Shown: positions 26,993-36,319, counted from the first letter of the stretch. The stretch: DNA of 64,000 bases from Erythrobacter sp. ANT-B3C2 (GCA_001683845.1 LXQI01000007.1:1-64000), one strand, 5' to 3'. The notes: generated from the letters alone by a model not told the origin. A program made the numbers and translations.

Positions 26993-27781
26993 CTAGCGCG
27001 TCGCTACCGCATACAGGGCGATCGCCGCAGCATTGGAGACATTGAGGCTCTCCATCGCCCCACTCATCGGCAGCCGGGCGAGCGCATCGCAATGAGCGGC
27101 GATATTCTGCCGCAGCCCATCGCCCTCCGCCCCGAGCACCAGCGCCACGGGGCCGGCGGGCAGCGCCTCGCCAAACAGCAGATCGGCCTCGCCGGCGAGC
27201 CCGAGCCGCCAATAGCCGGCCTCGGCTATCTCCTCCAGCGCGCGAGCGAGGTTCACCACCCGCACCCAGGGCACAATCTCCAGCGCGCCGGAGGCCGATT
27301 TGGCCACCACCCCGCTTTCGGGCGGGGCGTGCCGATCCTGCGTCACCAACGCGGCCGCACCGAACGCGGCGGCCGAGCGCAGGATGGCGCCCAAATTGTG
27401 CGGATCGGTCACCTGGTCGAGCACCACCAGCGGCCGGGCCGCCTTGCCCTCTAGCAGATCGGCCAGGTGAAGTTCCTTCAGCGGCTCGCATTCGAGCACC
27501 AGCCCCTGGTGCGGCGCGTCCCGCGCGACCAGCCGGGCAAGATCGGGCGCTTCGGCGAATTCGAGCGGGAAGTTGCGCGGCAGTTCGCCATCGAGCGAGG
27601 CGATCCCCTCGCGCGTGGCCCACAGCTTGCGGTGTTGCCGCCCGGGATTGCGCAGCGCCGCCTCCACCGCGTGGCGGCCCCACAGGCGCACATTGCCCTG
27701 CGTTGCCCTGCCGGAGCCGCGGCCCCCCTGCATCCGCCCCGCGCGCCCGCGCAGGTTCCGCTTCTCGTCACGCTTCGCCAT
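26993..27781 (-). CDS. rlmB: TrmH/RlmB-family rRNA 2'-O-methyltransferase
   Basis: A 262-aa SPOUT methyltransferase. A basic Gly/Arg-rich N-terminal tail leads to a substrate-binding domain ('LWGRHAVEAALRNPGRQHRK'), then the SpoU core: 'VVLDQVTDPHNLGAILRSAA', 'ALVLGAEGDGLR' and the knot motif 'ESLNVSNAAAIALYA'. RlmB methylates G2251 of 23S rRNA in E. coli; TrmH relatives modify tRNA, so exact target is inferred from the Gly-rich tail and 'GRHAVEAAL' opening. ATG 27781 is preferred to the GTG-type upstream start at 27808. Confidence 0.9.
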   Translation of the reverse strand: MAKRDEKRNLRGRAGRMQGGRGSGRATQGNVRLWGRHAVEAALRNPGRQHRKLWATREGIASLDGELPRNFPLEFAEAPDLARLVARDAPHQGLVLECEPLKELHLADLLEGKAARPLVVLDQVTDPHNLGAILRSAAAFGAAALVTQDRHAPPESGVVAKSASGALEIVPWVRVVNLARALEEIAEAGYWRLGLAGEADLLFGEALPAGPVALVLGAEGDGLRQNIAAHCDALARLPMSGAMESLNVSNAAAIALYAVATR

Positions 27782-27914
27782 GGCTGGCGCTCCTGCCAGC
27801 GCCACCATTGACAGGCAAGCGCGGCTTCGCCATGGACCCGCGCACTCGGCCGGGCGGTCCCTCGCAACAGGGCCAATACCCTTGCGGATTTCTCCCGCTT
27901 CCGGCTCATCCGGT

Positions 27915-28000
27915 GGACAGGTGGCCGAGTGGTTAAAGGCAGCAGACTGTAAATCTGCCCGTGCAAGCGTACGCTGGTTCGAATCCAGCCCTGTCCACCA
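27915..28000 (+). tRNA. tRNA-Tyr (anticodon GUA)
   Basis: A class II tRNA of 86 bases: acceptor GGACAGG/CCTGTCC, T8, GGCCGAG D-arm, anticodon loop 'GACTGTAAATC' with GTA, a long variable arm (CCCGTGCAAGCGTACG region), GGTTCGAATCC T-arm, discriminator A and encoded CCA. The long variable arm and GTA anticodon are diagnostic of bacterial tRNA-Tyr. A perfect TTGACA at 27808 lies too far upstream to be assigned confidently. Confidence 0.97.
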
Positions 28001-28358
28001 GCCGGCCTACTTGGTCAGCCGAACGCCTGCACACGGCGCTCGGGCATTCGCGGATGGGCGTCAATCGAGCTCGGGCACCCAGCCGGATCCGCCAATTCCC
28101 GGCCGGCCGCAGTGGCGAGAAACAGGCGGTTCTTCCGGCTCCGTCCGTCGCTACCCGTCGATCAATTCAGGAAATTGGATCGTGTTCGAATGCTTCCCGC
28201 ACCTCCGGCTGGCGTGGAAACTGCAGGCTGACCAGCGCCGGCCGGGCTCGACGGCTGCCACCACGTTCCCCGATCGTTTCGGTGGGTCGTTCAGCGGGTT
28301 GCCCGGCGCAACGCCTCAACGCCTTGTTACGAGCGGCTGCAAGCCCTAGGACGGGCCG
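28001..28358. other. Non-coding stretch between tRNA-Tyr and psd; nothing recognised
   Basis: About 358 bases follow the tRNA-Tyr CCA with no recognisable gene. ORFs crossing it in several frames are Arg/Ser/Pro-rich shadows without family features. Base composition looks similar to the flanks. I saw no repeat of the tRNA 3' end, no integrase remnant and no strong hairpin. It must contain the psd promoter. Confidence 0.6.
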
Positions 28359-29111
28359 ATGGCCGGAGAATTGCGCGATAACAGGGGCCGCGGCGAGGCC
28401 GGGTGGTCGTGGCCCGCCATTCATCCCGAAGGGCGGCGTTTTGGTCTGATCGCGGTCGGCATTGCGCTCGTCTTCCTGCTGCTGTTCGATTGGGAGATCA
28501 TCGGCTGGCCGTTGATGATGTTGGCCGCCGGTGTGTTCGCCTTCTTCCGTGACCCCGAAAGGGTGGTGCCGCAAGGCGACGATCTGGTGGTTTCGCCAGC
28601 CGATGGCCTCGTCACGCAGATCGTCCGCATGGCGCCACCGATCGAACTGCAGGGCGCCGATGCCGAAGGGCGGCCGGGGCTGGGCAGCGAACCGGTAACG
28701 CGCATCTCGATCTTCATGACGGTGTTCGACGTGCACATCAACCGCGCGCCGGTGGGCGGCACGGTGCGCCGCGTGATCTACATCCCCGGCACCTTCATCA
28801 ACGCCGATCTCGACAAGGCAAGCGATGACAACGAGCGCCAGCACGTGTTGATCGAGCCGCCCGCCGGCCCACCGATCGCCTGCACCCAGATCGCCGGCTT
28901 CATCGCGCGCCGCATCGTGCCGTTCGTCAAGCCGGGGGACATTCTCGCAACCGGCCAGCGGATCGGGCTGATCCGCTTCGGCAGCCGGGTCGATGTCTAC
29001 CTGCCTGAAGGAACCGACCCACGGGTGGTGCTGGGCCAGACGATGGTCGCCGGTGAGACGGTGCTGGCGGAACTGGGGCAACAGCGGCTGATCGAAGGCG
29101 TCAACCAGTGA
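28359..29111 (+). CDS. psd: Phosphatidylserine decarboxylase proenzyme
   Basis: A 250-aa member of the short (PSD-A-like) family. Two hydrophobic segments near the N-terminus ('FGLIAVGIALVFLLLFDWEI') precede the catalytic core: 'FRDPERVVPQGDDLVVSPAD', 'ISIFMTVFDVHINRAPVGG', and 'RFGSRVDVYLP'. Self-cleavage at Gly208-Ser209 creates the pyruvoyl cofactor on the alpha chain. It decarboxylates phosphatidylserine to phosphatidylethanolamine at the inner membrane. It overlaps pssA by 4 bases (GTGA), so the two consecutive steps are translationally coupled. Confidence 0.96.
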   Translation: MAGELRDNRGRGEAGWSWPAIHPEGRRFGLIAVGIALVFLLLFDWEIIGWPLMMLAAGVFAFFRDPERVVPQGDDLVVSPADGLVTQIVRMAPPIELQGADAEGRPGLGSEPVTRISIFMTVFDVHINRAPVGGTVRRVIYIPGTFINADLDKASDDNERQHVLIEPPAGPPIACTQIAGFIARRIVPFVKPGDILATGQRIGLIRFGSRVDVYLPEGTDPRVVLGQTMVAGETVLAELGQQRLIEGVNQ

Positions 29112-29965
29112 ACAGCCGTCGGGTCACCGACGATCCGCGCCTGCATGTCGGCAAGGACGGCCGAATGGGCCCGAAGGCGAGCGAGGACGAGGATAGCGAG
29201 GTGGCTAGAGGTCGGCCCGGCCTGTCGCTGCGCGCCGTGGTGCCCAACGCGATCACTGCCGCGGCGCTTTGTTCGGGCCTCACCGGCGTGCGCTTCGGCA
29301 TCGCCGGCGATTGGGACAAGGCGATCTTCGCCATCGTGCTCGCGGGCGTGCTCGACGGCCTGGACGGGCGCATCGCCCGGCTGCTGAAGGCGCAGAGCCG
29401 CTTCGGCGCAGAGCTCGACAGTTTGGCCGATTCGCTCAGTTTCGGCATGGCACCCGCCCTGCTGCTGTTCCTCTGGTCGCTGCAGGATCTGCCGCGCTTC
29501 GGCTGGTTTGCCAGCCTCGCCTTCGCGATCTGCTGCGCGCTTCGCCTCGCCCGGTTCAATGCGCAGATCGATACCGAGGAGCAGCCGCACAAATCAAACG
29601 GCTTCCTCACCGGCGTTCCGGCGCCAGTCGCGGCCGGGTTGGCCTTTCTGCCGCTCTATCTGTGGCTGGCGAGCGGTGAGGATGCGTTCCGCGAGCCGTG
29701 GCTGGTGGCGCTGTGGGTGACCGCCATTGCCGCGCTGATGATCTCCAACCTCGCTACGCTCAGCTGGACCTCGCTGCGTCCGCGCGCCAGCGTGCGGCTG
29801 GTGGCGATTGCGCTGGCCGGCCTCTTCTTCGCCGCACTGCTGACCGAAACCTGGTGGACCCTCGCTGCGATCTCGATCGGCTATTTGGCAATGATGCCCT
29901 ACGGCATGCTCCGCTATCGCCGGATCAGGCGGCAGCGCGCCGCGATGGAGCGGCCGGCCATCTGA
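29108..29965 (+). CDS. pssA: CDP-diacylglycerol-serine O-phosphatidyltransferase
   Basis: A 285-aa polytopic membrane enzyme making phosphatidylserine from CDP-diacylglycerol and serine. The CDP-alcohol phosphatidyltransferase motif is intact: 'DGLDGRIARLLKAQSRFGAE' followed by 'LDSLADSLSFG', with four aspartates. About seven or eight TM helices follow, including 'APALLLFLWSLQDLPRFGWF'. The GTG start overlaps the psd stop; ATG 29165 after a hydrophilic leader is a less likely alternative. Its product is the substrate of the preceding gene, and its substrate comes from CdsA encoded at 35.5-36.3 kb. Confidence 0.95.
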   Translation: MNSRRVTDDPRLHVGKDGRMGPKASEDEDSEVARGRPGLSLRAVVPNAITAAALCSGLTGVRFGIAGDWDKAIFAIVLAGVLDGLDGRIARLLKAQSRFGAELDSLADSLSFGMAPALLLFLWSLQDLPRFGWFASLAFAICCALRLARFNAQIDTEEQPHKSNGFLTGVPAPVAAGLAFLPLYLWLASGEDAFREPWLVALWVTAIAALMISNLATLSWTSLRPRASVRLVAIALAGLFFAALLTETWWTLAAISIGYLAMMPYGMLRYRRIRRQRAAMERPAI

Positions 29966-30155
29966 GCCCCGAGCCCCGAGCCGAGTCGGGCGTTAGCTCG
30001 CCTTTGCCAGTGGCACTGCCACCACGCTCCGCCCGCTCCTGAACCTCCAGCAGTGCAAGCGCGAGCACGAACCCGCTGCGCGCGGAGAGCCACACCACGG
30101 CGAGGGCCAGCGCGGCGGCAAGGCCGAACAGGAGCGAGATAAGAGCGGCGACCAT
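29925..30155 (-). CDS. Small putative membrane protein
   Basis: A possible 76-aa protein with one strong hydrophobic segment (residues 1-35, 'MVAALISLLFGLAAALALAV'), then a polar Gly/Arg tail. GGAG precedes its ATG by about 11 bases. It is convergent with pssA and overlaps its last 41 bases. I do not recognise a family. The strongly hydrophobic N-terminus and spacing argue for a real gene; the overlap and biased composition argue against. Confidence 0.4.
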   Translation of the reverse strand: MVAALISLLFGLAAALALAVVWLSARSGFVLALALLEVQERAERGGSATGKGELTPDSARGSGLRWPAAPSRRAAA

Positions 30156-30494
30156 TCTGGCGAACTCCGGCTGTGGCCCCCTGCTTACGCCGGGGAAGAC
30201 CCATGACGAAACCGAGCGGGTGTTAATCTTCTGCTTACGACTCGGATGCTATTGTTCTCCGTTTGTTCTTTTCTGTCAAGCAGCGACCCGCTGCCGCGGC
30301 CAGCGATCATTCTGCTGGCAATCGCGCCGCCAATCGCGTAAGCGCGCGCCGCCACAGGGCTCGGGATGCGTGTTCGCACGCTCTCTGAGCCTCGGGGCAA
30401 ATTCACATGGCAGGCACACATCTCCCGGTGCCGCGGCGGCCTTTGCTGCCCCGGTTCCCCGCCTGTCAGAGGACCAACCGGAAAGGAATTTACT
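30156..30494 (+). other. Control region and leader of rpsB-tsf
   Basis: About 340 bases without a gene. It includes a pyrimidine-rich tract (TTGTTCTTTTCTGTC) and a small hairpin GCAGCG-ACC-CGCTGC (30280-30294). A TGCTATTGT at 30247-30255 could be an extended -10 element, but no good -35 is spaced correctly. In E. coli ribosomal protein S2 represses its own operon through the rpsB leader; whether that holds here cannot be seen. Confidence 0.4.
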
Positions 30495-31385
30495 ATGGCG
30501 GTACCCACCGTCTCCATGCATCAATTGATCGAGGCCGGCGCGCATTTCGGCCACCAGACTCACCGCTGGAACCCGCGGATGAAGCCGTACATTTTCGGCA
30601 GCCGCAACGGCGTCCACATCATCGATCTCTCGCAGACCGTGCCGCTGATGGCGCGTGCGCTCGATTTCGTCGCTGCCAGCGTGCGTTCGGGTGGCAAGGT
30701 GCTGTTCGTCGGCACCAAGCGACAGGCGGCCGAGCCGATCGCCGAGGCGGCGCGCAGCTGTGGCCAGCACTTCGTCAACCACCGTTGGTTAGGCGGGATG
30801 CTGACCAACTGGAAGACCATCTCGCAATCGATCAAGCGCCTCAAGAGCCTTGAGGAGCAGCTCTCGGGCGATACTGCAGGCCTCACCAAGAAGGAAGTCC
30901 TGCAGCTGACCCGCGAGCGCGAGAAGCTGGAGAACTCGCTCGGCGGCATCCGCGACATGGGCGGCGTTCCTACGGTGATGTTCGTGATCGATGCCAACAA
31001 GGAAGAGCTGGCGATCAAGGAAGCGGGCGTGCTCGGCATCCCCGTAGTCGCGGTGCTCGATACCAATGTTGATCCTTCGGGCATCGCCTTCCCGATCCCG
31101 GGCAATGACGATGCCGCGCGGGCGGTGCGCCTCTATTGCGAAGCCATCGCCGCCGCCGCCAGCCAGGGCCGTGGTGAGGGCGTGGTGGATCTGGGTGTCG
31201 ACTTCGGCGCGATGGAGCAGCCGCCCCAAGAGCCTGCGGCTCTCGAGCCCGTAGCCCCTGAGCCTGTAGCACCCGAGCCCGTCGCGGCCGAGCCCGCTCC
31301 CGAAGAGCCGGCGGCTGCCGAGCCGGCCACCCCGGAGCCGGTGTCCGCCGAAACTTCGGATGAGACGGTTACCCAGCAAGCCTAG
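30495..31385 (+). CDS. rpsB: 30S ribosomal protein S2
   Basis: A 296-aa protein. The first about 230 residues are standard S2: '[20 protein letters not shown]', '[20 protein letters not shown]', '[20 protein letters not shown]' and '[20 protein letters not shown]'. The last about 65 residues are an acidic low-complexity tail built on EPVAPEP-type repeats, absent from most S2 proteins. ATG 30495 has AAGGAAT upstream; the ORF track's earlier start is not conserved. First gene of rpsB-tsf. Confidence 0.97.
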   Translation: MAVPTVSMHQLIEAGAHFGHQTHRWNPRMKPYIFGSRNGVHIIDLSQTVPLMARALDFVAASVRSGGKVLFVGTKRQAAEPIAEAARSCGQHFVNHRWLGGMLTNWKTISQSIKRLKSLEEQLSGDTAGLTKKEVLQLTREREKLENSLGGIRDMGGVPTVMFVIDANKEELAIKEAGVLGIPVVAVLDTNVDPSGIAFPIPGNDDAARAVRLYCEAIAAAASQGRGEGVVDLGVDFGAMEQPPQEPAALEPVAPEPVAPEPVAAEPAPEEPAAAEPATPEPVSAETSDETVTQQA

Positions 31386-31435
31386 AAGGCAGGGTTCCGG
31401 GCGGCGTCAGCACCCCGTCACAATTGCAGACCAGA

Positions 31436-31462
31436 GCGCCGGGCCGGCGATCGGCCCGGCGC
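31436..31462 (+). repeat. Strong hairpin between rpsB and tsf
   Basis: GCGCCGGGCCG-GCGAT-CGGCCCGGCGC is a perfect 11-bp stem with a 5-base loop in the 106-base gap. No U-tract follows (AATACTATT), so it is more likely a partial attenuator, RNase processing site or mRNA stabiliser than a full terminator. The tsf ribosome-binding site starts about 15 bases later. Confidence 0.7.
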
Positions 31463-31491
31463 CGGCAATACTATTCAAAAGGATTATGATC

Positions 31492-32418
31492 ATGGCGAGC
31501 TACACCGCCGCTGACGTCAAGAACCTGCGCGAGCGCACCGGCGCGGGCATGATGGATTGCAAGAAGGCGCTGGCCGAAAGCGATGGCGACGTGGAGGCCG
31601 CGGTCGACGCGCTGCGCGCCCGTGGCCTCGCCGCCGCGCAGAAAAAGTCCAGCCGGACCGCGGCCGAGGGGCTCGTGGGCCTGGCCGTCGAGGGCCTGCG
31701 CGGCGTGGCGGTAGAGGTCAATTCGGAAACCGATTTCGTCGCCAAGAACGAGCAGTTCCAGGATTTCGTCCGAAAAGTGACGCAGGTCGCGCTGGCGCAG
31801 GAGGCCGATGAGGTCGAGTCGCTGCGGTCCGCTCCTTATCCGGAAGGCGGAACCGTGGGCGACAAGCTGACCGACAATGTCGCGACCATCGGCGAGAACC
31901 AGCAGTTGCGCCGGATGAAGACCGTACACGTGGCGCAGGGCATGGTTGTGCCATATGTGCACAACGCGCAAGCTGCCAACCTCGGCAAGATCGGCGTGCT
32001 GGTTGCGCTGGAGAGCGAAGCGGGCGCCGAGGTGCTGGAGCCGCTGGGCAAGCAGCTGGCCATGCACATCGCCGCTGCCTTCCCGATGGCGCTCGATGCC
32101 GACGGGCTCGATGCCGATGTGCTGGAGCGCGAGCGCTCGATTGCGCGCGAAAAGGCGGCCGAGAGCGGCAAGCCGGAGAACGTGCAGGAAAAGATGGTCG
32201 ATGGCGCGGTGAAGAAGTTCGCCAAGGAAAATGCGCTCCTCAGCCAGCTGCTCGTGATGGATAACAAGACGCCAATCGCGGACGTCGTCGCGCAGGCGGG
32301 CAAGCAGGCTGGCAAGCCGATCCAGCTGGTGGACTACGTCCGCTTCCAGCTGGGCGAGGGCATCGAGAAGGAAGAGACCGACTTTGCCGCCGAAGTCGCC
32401 GCCGCGATCAAAGGCTGA
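31492..32418 (+). CDS. tsf: Translation elongation factor Ts
   Basis: A 308-aa guanine-nucleotide exchange factor for EF-Tu. The N-terminal UBA-like segment reads '[20 protein letters not shown]'; the core has '[20 protein letters not shown]' with the TDFV motif that displaces Mg2+ from EF-Tu, and the C-terminal dimer module includes '[18 protein letters not shown]'. ATG 31492 is preferred to ATG 31486 because AAAAGGA is correctly spaced from it. Downstream of rpsB; its stop is 24 bases from the convergent phosphoesterase gene. Confidence 0.98.
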   Translation: MASYTAADVKNLRERTGAGMMDCKKALAESDGDVEAAVDALRARGLAAAQKKSSRTAAEGLVGLAVEGLRGVAVEVNSETDFVAKNEQFQDFVRKVTQVALAQEADEVESLRSAPYPEGGTVGDKLTDNVATIGENQQLRRMKTVHVAQGMVVPYVHNAQAANLGKIGVLVALESEAGAEVLEPLGKQLAMHIAAAFPMALDADGLDADVLERERSIAREKAAESGKPENVQEKMVDGAVKKFAKENALLSQLLVMDNKTPIADVVAQAGKQAGKPIQLVDYVRFQLGEGIEKEETDFAAEVAAAIKG

Positions 32419-32442
32419 GCCAACGACTGAGGCTGGGTGGAG

Positions 32443-33333
32443 CTACCCGGCCGCCGGTGCCTCTTGCACCGGCGGCCGCAGCTCGATCAGCCAGATTTCC
32501 GCCTGCGTTCCGAAGCGCACCGGCAGCATGCTGGTGCCGATCCCCGCCGTGGTGATCAGCACCTTGCCGCCCTCCCGCACCATCCCACAGGCATAGAGGT
32601 CGCCATAGCGCGACATCGTTGCCGGGCTGCCACCCCACGGATAGCGGATCTGCCCACAATGCGTGTGCCCGGCCAGCGCCAGCCCGACCCGCTCCGGCAG
32701 TCGGGGGAACGGGTCCGGGCTGTGGGTCAGTACGATGCCGGCACCGCCGAGCCGGTCCATCCAGCGCAGCAGGGCCGCCACGTCGGCATGTCCGGTATCC
32801 TCGTCGTCCAGCCCGCCGACGGTCAGCGGACCGAACCGGCGGGCCGTGTTCTCGAGTACGACGATCCCGTTCGCCGCCAGAGCGCGCCGGACGGCGTCTA
32901 TGTCGCGCCAGTGGTCGTGGTTGCCCGGCACCGCCACGCTCGCAATCGCCGGACGCAGCCCGCCGAGCGGAGCTATTGCTTCGGCGGCGGTGTAGTGCCG
33001 CGTCGCCACTGCCTTGTCGTCCACGAAATCCCCGCCGAGCAGCACGAGATCAGGCCGCAGCGCATTGATCCGCTCGACAATCCTGGCCAGGCGAGCGGGC
33101 GGCATGTCCGGCCCCGCCACCTGAGTATCGGCAATGAAGGCGAGGCGGATCGGCGCCGTCCCCGGCGGCAAGGCCGCGAGCACGAGGCTCGCGCGCATCG
33201 CCCGCGGCTTGGCCATGGTATCGCTCCACGCCTTGGCGAAGCCGGCCAGCGCCACCAGCACGAGCAGCGCGCCGGCCGCCGTCAGCCCGCGTCGCCGTCC
33301 ACCCGCCTTCCGCATTCCCATCGACCCGCTCAT
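32443..33333 (-). CDS. Membrane-anchored metallophosphoesterase
   Basis: A 296-aa calcineurin-like phosphoesterase of the YkuE type: a basic N-terminus and one hydrophobic anchor (about residues 17-35), then '[11 protein letters not shown]', '[14 protein letters not shown]', '[14 protein letters not shown]' (GNHD), 'GIVLTHSPD' and '[14 protein letters not shown]' (GHTH), which supply the two-metal site. The first motif has DTQ where DxH is usual: His is replaced by Gln, as in some relatives. YkuE-like enzymes may act on cell-envelope phospholipid intermediates; the substrate here is unknown. ATG 33333 is chosen; the longer ORF would run into pyrH. It interrupts the otherwise plus-strand tsf-pyrH run. 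Confidence 0.87.
   Translation of the reverse strand: MSGSMGMRKAGGRRRGLTAAGALLVLVALAGFAKAWSDTMAKPRAMRASLVLAALPPGTAPIRLAFIADTQVAGPDMPPARLARIVERINALRPDLVLLGGDFVDDKAVATRHYTAAEAIAPLGGLRPAIASVAVPGNHDHWRDIDAVRRALAANGIVVLENTARRFGPLTVGGLDDEDTGHADVAALLRWMDRLGGAGIVLTHSPDPFPRLPERVGLALAGHTHCGQIRYPWGGSPATMSRYGDLYACGMVREGGKVLITTAGIGTSMLPVRFGTQAEIWLIELRPPVQEAPAAG
32448..32478. repeat. 13-bp stem hairpin at the tsf/phosphoesterase junction
   Basis: CGGCCGCCGGTGC-CTCTT-GCACCGGCGGCCG is a perfect 13-bp stem with a 5-base loop, 29 bases after the tsf stop. It is contained in the last codons of the convergent phosphoesterase gene (C-terminal residues [11 protein letters not shown]). No U-run follows; it may still terminate or stabilise the rpsB-tsf mRNA. 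Confidence 0.7.
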
Positions 33334-33382
33334 GCGGTGCGCCCCTCGGGCCAAATGCCTGTCCTGGCAAGAACCCCGCCCC

Positions 33383-33410
33383 TTGGCACGGCCCCCGCGC
33401 GCTCTATAAG
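33383..33410 (+). promoter_or_regulatory. Promoter of the pyrH operon
   Basis: TTGGCA (5 of 6) and TATAAG (5 of 6) are 16 bases apart and end 37 bases before the pyrH start codon. This is the best housekeeping promoter match seen in the window. Confidence 0.62.
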
Positions 33411-33447
33411 GGCGCCACTTCGCGCCACCCACAGGTTCAATTCCTCC

Positions 33448-34173
33448 ATGCTTCTCCCCGACACCAAGCGCATCCTGCTCAAGCTGTCGGGTGAGGTGCT
33501 GATGGGTGAGCAGCAATTCGGCATCGATCCCGCCTATGTCGCCCGCCTTGCCGAGGAGGTGAAGGCGGCGAAGGAGACTGGGCTGGAGATCTGCCTGGTC
33601 ATCGGCGGCGGCAACATCTTCCGCGGCATGGCCGCCGCGGCGCGCGGGCTGGAGCGCACCACCGGCGATTACATGGGCATGCTCGCCACGGTGATGAACG
33701 CGTTGGCGATGCAGGCCGCGCTCGAACAGTTGGGCGTGGAAACGCGCGTGCAATCGGCCATCCCGATGCCGGCGGTGTGCGAGGCCTATATCCGCCGGCG
33801 CGCGGTGCGGCACCTCGAGAAGGGGCGTATCGTCATCTTCGCCGCGGGCACCGGCAACCCGTTCTTCACCACCGATACGGGCGCCGCTTTGCGCGCGGCC
33901 GAGATGGGCTGCGACGCGCTGCTCAAGGGCACCAGCGTTGATGGCGTCTATGATCGCGACCCGAAGCTTTCTCCTGACGCGAAGCGCTTTGAAACAATTA
34001 CCTACGACCGGGTGTTGTCGGATAATCTCAAGGTAATGGACGCCTCCGCCGTGGCGCTGTGCCGTGAGAACGACATCCCGATCGTGGTCTTCTCCATCCG
34101 CGAACGGGGCAATGTGGCACGCGTGCTGGCGGGTGAGGGCGTGCAGACGATCGTAGTGAAAGAGCAGGCGTGA
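33448..34173 (+). CDS. pyrH: Uridylate kinase (UMP kinase)
   Basis: A 241-aa amino-acid-kinase-fold enzyme that phosphorylates UMP to UDP with ATP. Key motifs: '[14 protein letters not shown]', '[11 protein letters not shown]', '[16 protein letters not shown]', '[20 protein letters not shown]' and 'DGVYDRDPK'. Normal length. Its own promoter and frr 34 bases downstream suggest a separate transcription unit from rpsB-tsf. Confidence 0.98.
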   Translation: MLLPDTKRILLKLSGEVLMGEQQFGIDPAYVARLAEEVKAAKETGLEICLVIGGGNIFRGMAAAARGLERTTGDYMGMLATVMNALAMQAALEQLGVETRVQSAIPMPAVCEAYIRRRAVRHLEKGRIVIFAAGTGNPFFTTDTGAALRAAEMGCDALLKGTSVDGVYDRDPKLSPDAKRFETITYDRVLSDNLKVMDASAVALCRENDIPIVVFSIRERGNVARVLAGEGVQTIVVKEQA

Positions 34174-34207
34174 TCAGGAACGAGGCGCGCGCAAGGAAGG
34201 CACGATA

Positions 34208-34765
34208 ATGGCAAAGTACGACAAGGCCGATCTCGAACGGCGCATGGCCGGAGCGGTGGAAAGCCTCAAGGGCGATCTCTCGGGCCTTCGGACCGGCCGC
34301 GCCAATGTGGCGCTGCTCGATCCGGTGGTGGTGGAGGTCTACGGCTCGATGATGCCGCTGAACCAGGTCGCCACCGTCTCCACGCCCGAGCCGCGCATGC
34401 TCAGCGTGCAGGTGTGGGATAAGGCCAATGTCACCGCGGTGGAAAAGGGCATCGCCCACGCCAATCTCGGCCTCAACCCGATGATCGACGGCCAGACGCT
34501 GCGCCTGCCGCTGCCCGATCTCACCGAAGATCGCCGCAAGGATCTTGCCAAGCTGGCCGGCAAATATGCCGAAGGGGCCAAGATCGCCATCCGCAACGTC
34601 CGCCGTGACGGGATGGAGGCGCTCAAGGAAGACGAGCGCAAGAAGGAGATCTCCGAGGACGATCGCAAGAAGCTCGAGACCGAGGTGCAGACCACGACCG
34701 ACCGCTACATCGCCGAGGTCGACAGCGCGGCCGAGGCCAAGGAGAAGGAAATTCTCCAGCGGTGA
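34208..34765 (+). CDS. frr: Ribosome recycling factor
   Basis: A 185-aa L-shaped protein that with EF-G splits post-termination ribosomes. Recognised by '[20 protein letters not shown]', '[20 protein letters not shown]' and the long C-terminal helices '[20 protein letters not shown]' and '[20 protein letters not shown]'. It overlaps uppS by 4 bases (GTGA). Confidence 0.98.
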   Translation: MAKYDKADLERRMAGAVESLKGDLSGLRTGRANVALLDPVVVEVYGSMMPLNQVATVSTPEPRMLSVQVWDKANVTAVEKGIAHANLGLNPMIDGQTLRLPLPDLTEDRRKDLAKLAGKYAEGAKIAIRNVRRDGMEALKEDERKKEISEDDRKKLETEVQTTTDRYIAEVDSAAEAKEKEILQR

Positions 34766-35544
34766 GCGCACGCGCACCCATGCTGGGCCGGGGAGATGAC
34801 GGCAGTGCGGCCGGGTCTCAGGCGGGGGCTCAGGCCGGAGATGCGAGCTTGGATGGCAATGCCCTTCCGGGCCCCCGAACCGCGCGCCATGTGGCGATCA
34901 TCATGGATGGCAATGGCCGCTGGGCCAAGCGCCACTTCGTGCCCCGCGCGTTGGGCCACCGCCGCGGGGTAGAGGCGCTGCGCCAGCTGGTCCGCTCGCT
35001 TGGGCCGATGGGGCTCGATTGCCTCACGCTCTACGCCTTCTCTTCCGAGAACTGGAAGCGGCCCGAAGACGAGATCTCCGACCTGATGGAGCTGATGCGC
35101 CGCTTCATCCGCACCGATCTGCCCGATTTCATCGCCAAAGACGTGCGCCTGAAGATCATCGGGGACTACCGGGCGCTCGATCCCGATATCGTGGCGATGC
35201 TGGACGATGCGCTGGCGCAGACCGCCAACGGGCGCCACATCCTGGCGGTGGCGCTGAACTACGGTTCGCAGCAGGAAATCGCCCGGGCCGCCGCGCGCGC
35301 CGCCAAACAGGGCGAGATCACCGCCGAGACGATCGCCGCCCATCTCGACACCGCCGACCTGCCGCCGCTCGACCTGCTGATCCGCACCAGCGGCGAGATC
35401 CGTCTGTCGAACTTCCTGCTGTGGCAGGCGGCCTATGCCGAAATGTGGTTCACCGATGTGCTGTGGCCCGATTTCACGCCCGCTCACCTCGAACAGGCGC
35501 TGGCGAGCTTTGCCGCGCGGGACCGGCGCTTTGGCGGGCGCTGA
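34762..35544 (+). CDS. uppS: Undecaprenyl diphosphate synthase
   Basis: A 260-aa cis-prenyltransferase making the C55 lipid carrier for peptidoglycan and surface glycans. Motifs: '[16 protein letters not shown]' with the catalytic Asp, '[14 protein letters not shown]', '[14 protein letters not shown]' and '[20 protein letters not shown]'. The predicted GTG start overlaps the frr stop and gives an Ala/Gly-rich leader of about 40 residues before the conserved domain, longer than usual; ATG 34780 within the leader is an alternative. Confidence 0.96.
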   Translation: MSARAPMLGRGDDGSAAGSQAGAQAGDASLDGNALPGPRTARHVAIIMDGNGRWAKRHFVPRALGHRRGVEALRQLVRSLGPMGLDCLTLYAFSSENWKRPEDEISDLMELMRRFIRTDLPDFIAKDVRLKIIGDYRALDPDIVAMLDDALAQTANGRHILAVALNYGSQQEIARAAARAAKQGEITAETIAAHLDTADLPPLDLLIRTSGEIRLSNFLLWQAAYAEMWFTDVLWPDFTPAHLEQALASFAARDRRFGGR

Positions 35545-36319
35545 GCTGAGGGAGGAGCGCCGGCGCGATCGCCTGCGCCGCCGCGCCCGGCGGTTCGTCC
35601 CGGTCCCGCTCCGCATCCGCACGGGGGACCTGCCCAAGCGGCTCGGTTCGGCGCTGGTGTTGCTGCTGATTGCCGGCGGGGCGGTGGCTTTGGGTGGGCT
35701 GGTGCTCGATCTGTTCGTGATCATCGTGGCGCTAGCCGGGGCGGGGGAGGCGATGCGGCTGATCTGGCGCGCCACCGGCAACATGGCCTACCGCCTTGCC
35801 GGACTGCTCGCCGCGCTGGTCTACATCGGCCTTGCCGCCGCGGCGCTCGCGCAAATGCCAGTGGTGGTGCTGGTGCTGGCGGTGGTCACCGTCATCGCCA
35901 CCGATACCGGCGCCTATTTCGTCGGTCGCGCCATCGGCGGCCCGCGCATCGCGCCGCGGATCAGCCCTTCAAAGACCTGGGCCGGCCTGTTCGGCGGGAT
36001 GGCCGCCGCGGCCCTGTGGCTGGTGGTGGCCGCTTCGGTGATCGAATCCGCGTTGGGCGCGCTCGACACGGGCAAATCCGCCGGCCTTGGCGCCGGCGGC
36101 CTAGCACTGGCCGCCGCTGCGGGCGCGGGGCTGGCGATCGTCGCGCAGGCGGGCGATTTTCTCGAAAGCTGGCTCAAGCGCAAGGCCGGGGTGAAGGACA
36201 GCTCGCGCCTGATCCCGGGCCATGGCGGCATTCTCGACCGGGTCGACGGGCTGATTCCGGTGGCGCTGGTGGTGGGGCTGGTCGGGACCGGGTTGGCCGG
36301 GTCGGGGTGGGGCTGGTGA
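35531..36319 (+). CDS. cdsA: Phosphatidate cytidylyltransferase
   Basis: About 262 aa, polytopic. It makes CDP-diacylglycerol from phosphatidic acid and CTP, feeding PssA. The C-terminal signature is intact: '[18 protein letters not shown]', '[20 protein letters not shown]', '[15 protein letters not shown]'. The start is uncertain: the frame has no ATG after the uppS stop, and TTG 35531 gives a 14-base overlap with uppS and an Arg-rich N-terminus. The ORF-track start (35435) lies well inside uppS. dxr overlaps the stop by 4 bases. Confidence 0.93.
   Translation: MAGAELREERRRDRLRRRARRFVPVPLRIRTGDLPKRLGSALVLLLIAGGAVALGGLVLDLFVIIVALAGAGEAMRLIWRATGNMAYRLAGLLAALVYIGLAAAALAQMPVVVLVLAVVTVIATDTGAYFVGRAIGGPRIAPRISPSKTWAGLFGGMAAAALWLVVAASVIESALGALDTGKSAGLGAGGLALAAAAGAGLAIVAQAGDFLESWLKRKAGVKDSSRLIPGHGGILDRVDGLIPVALVVGLVGTGLAGSGWGW

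Noticed and set aside
28001-28358. Mobile-element remnant behind tRNA-Tyr
   Set aside because: No duplicated tRNA end, integrase fragment or clear composition shift was found.
30156-30494. Riboswitch in the rpsB leader
   Set aside because: Only a small hairpin and a pyrimidine tract are visible; no known aptamer core was recognised.
31200-31380. Short tandem repeats as a CRISPR or mobile repeat
   Set aside because: The repeats are in frame within rpsB and encode the EPVAPEP tail; unit length and spacing are not CRISPR-like.
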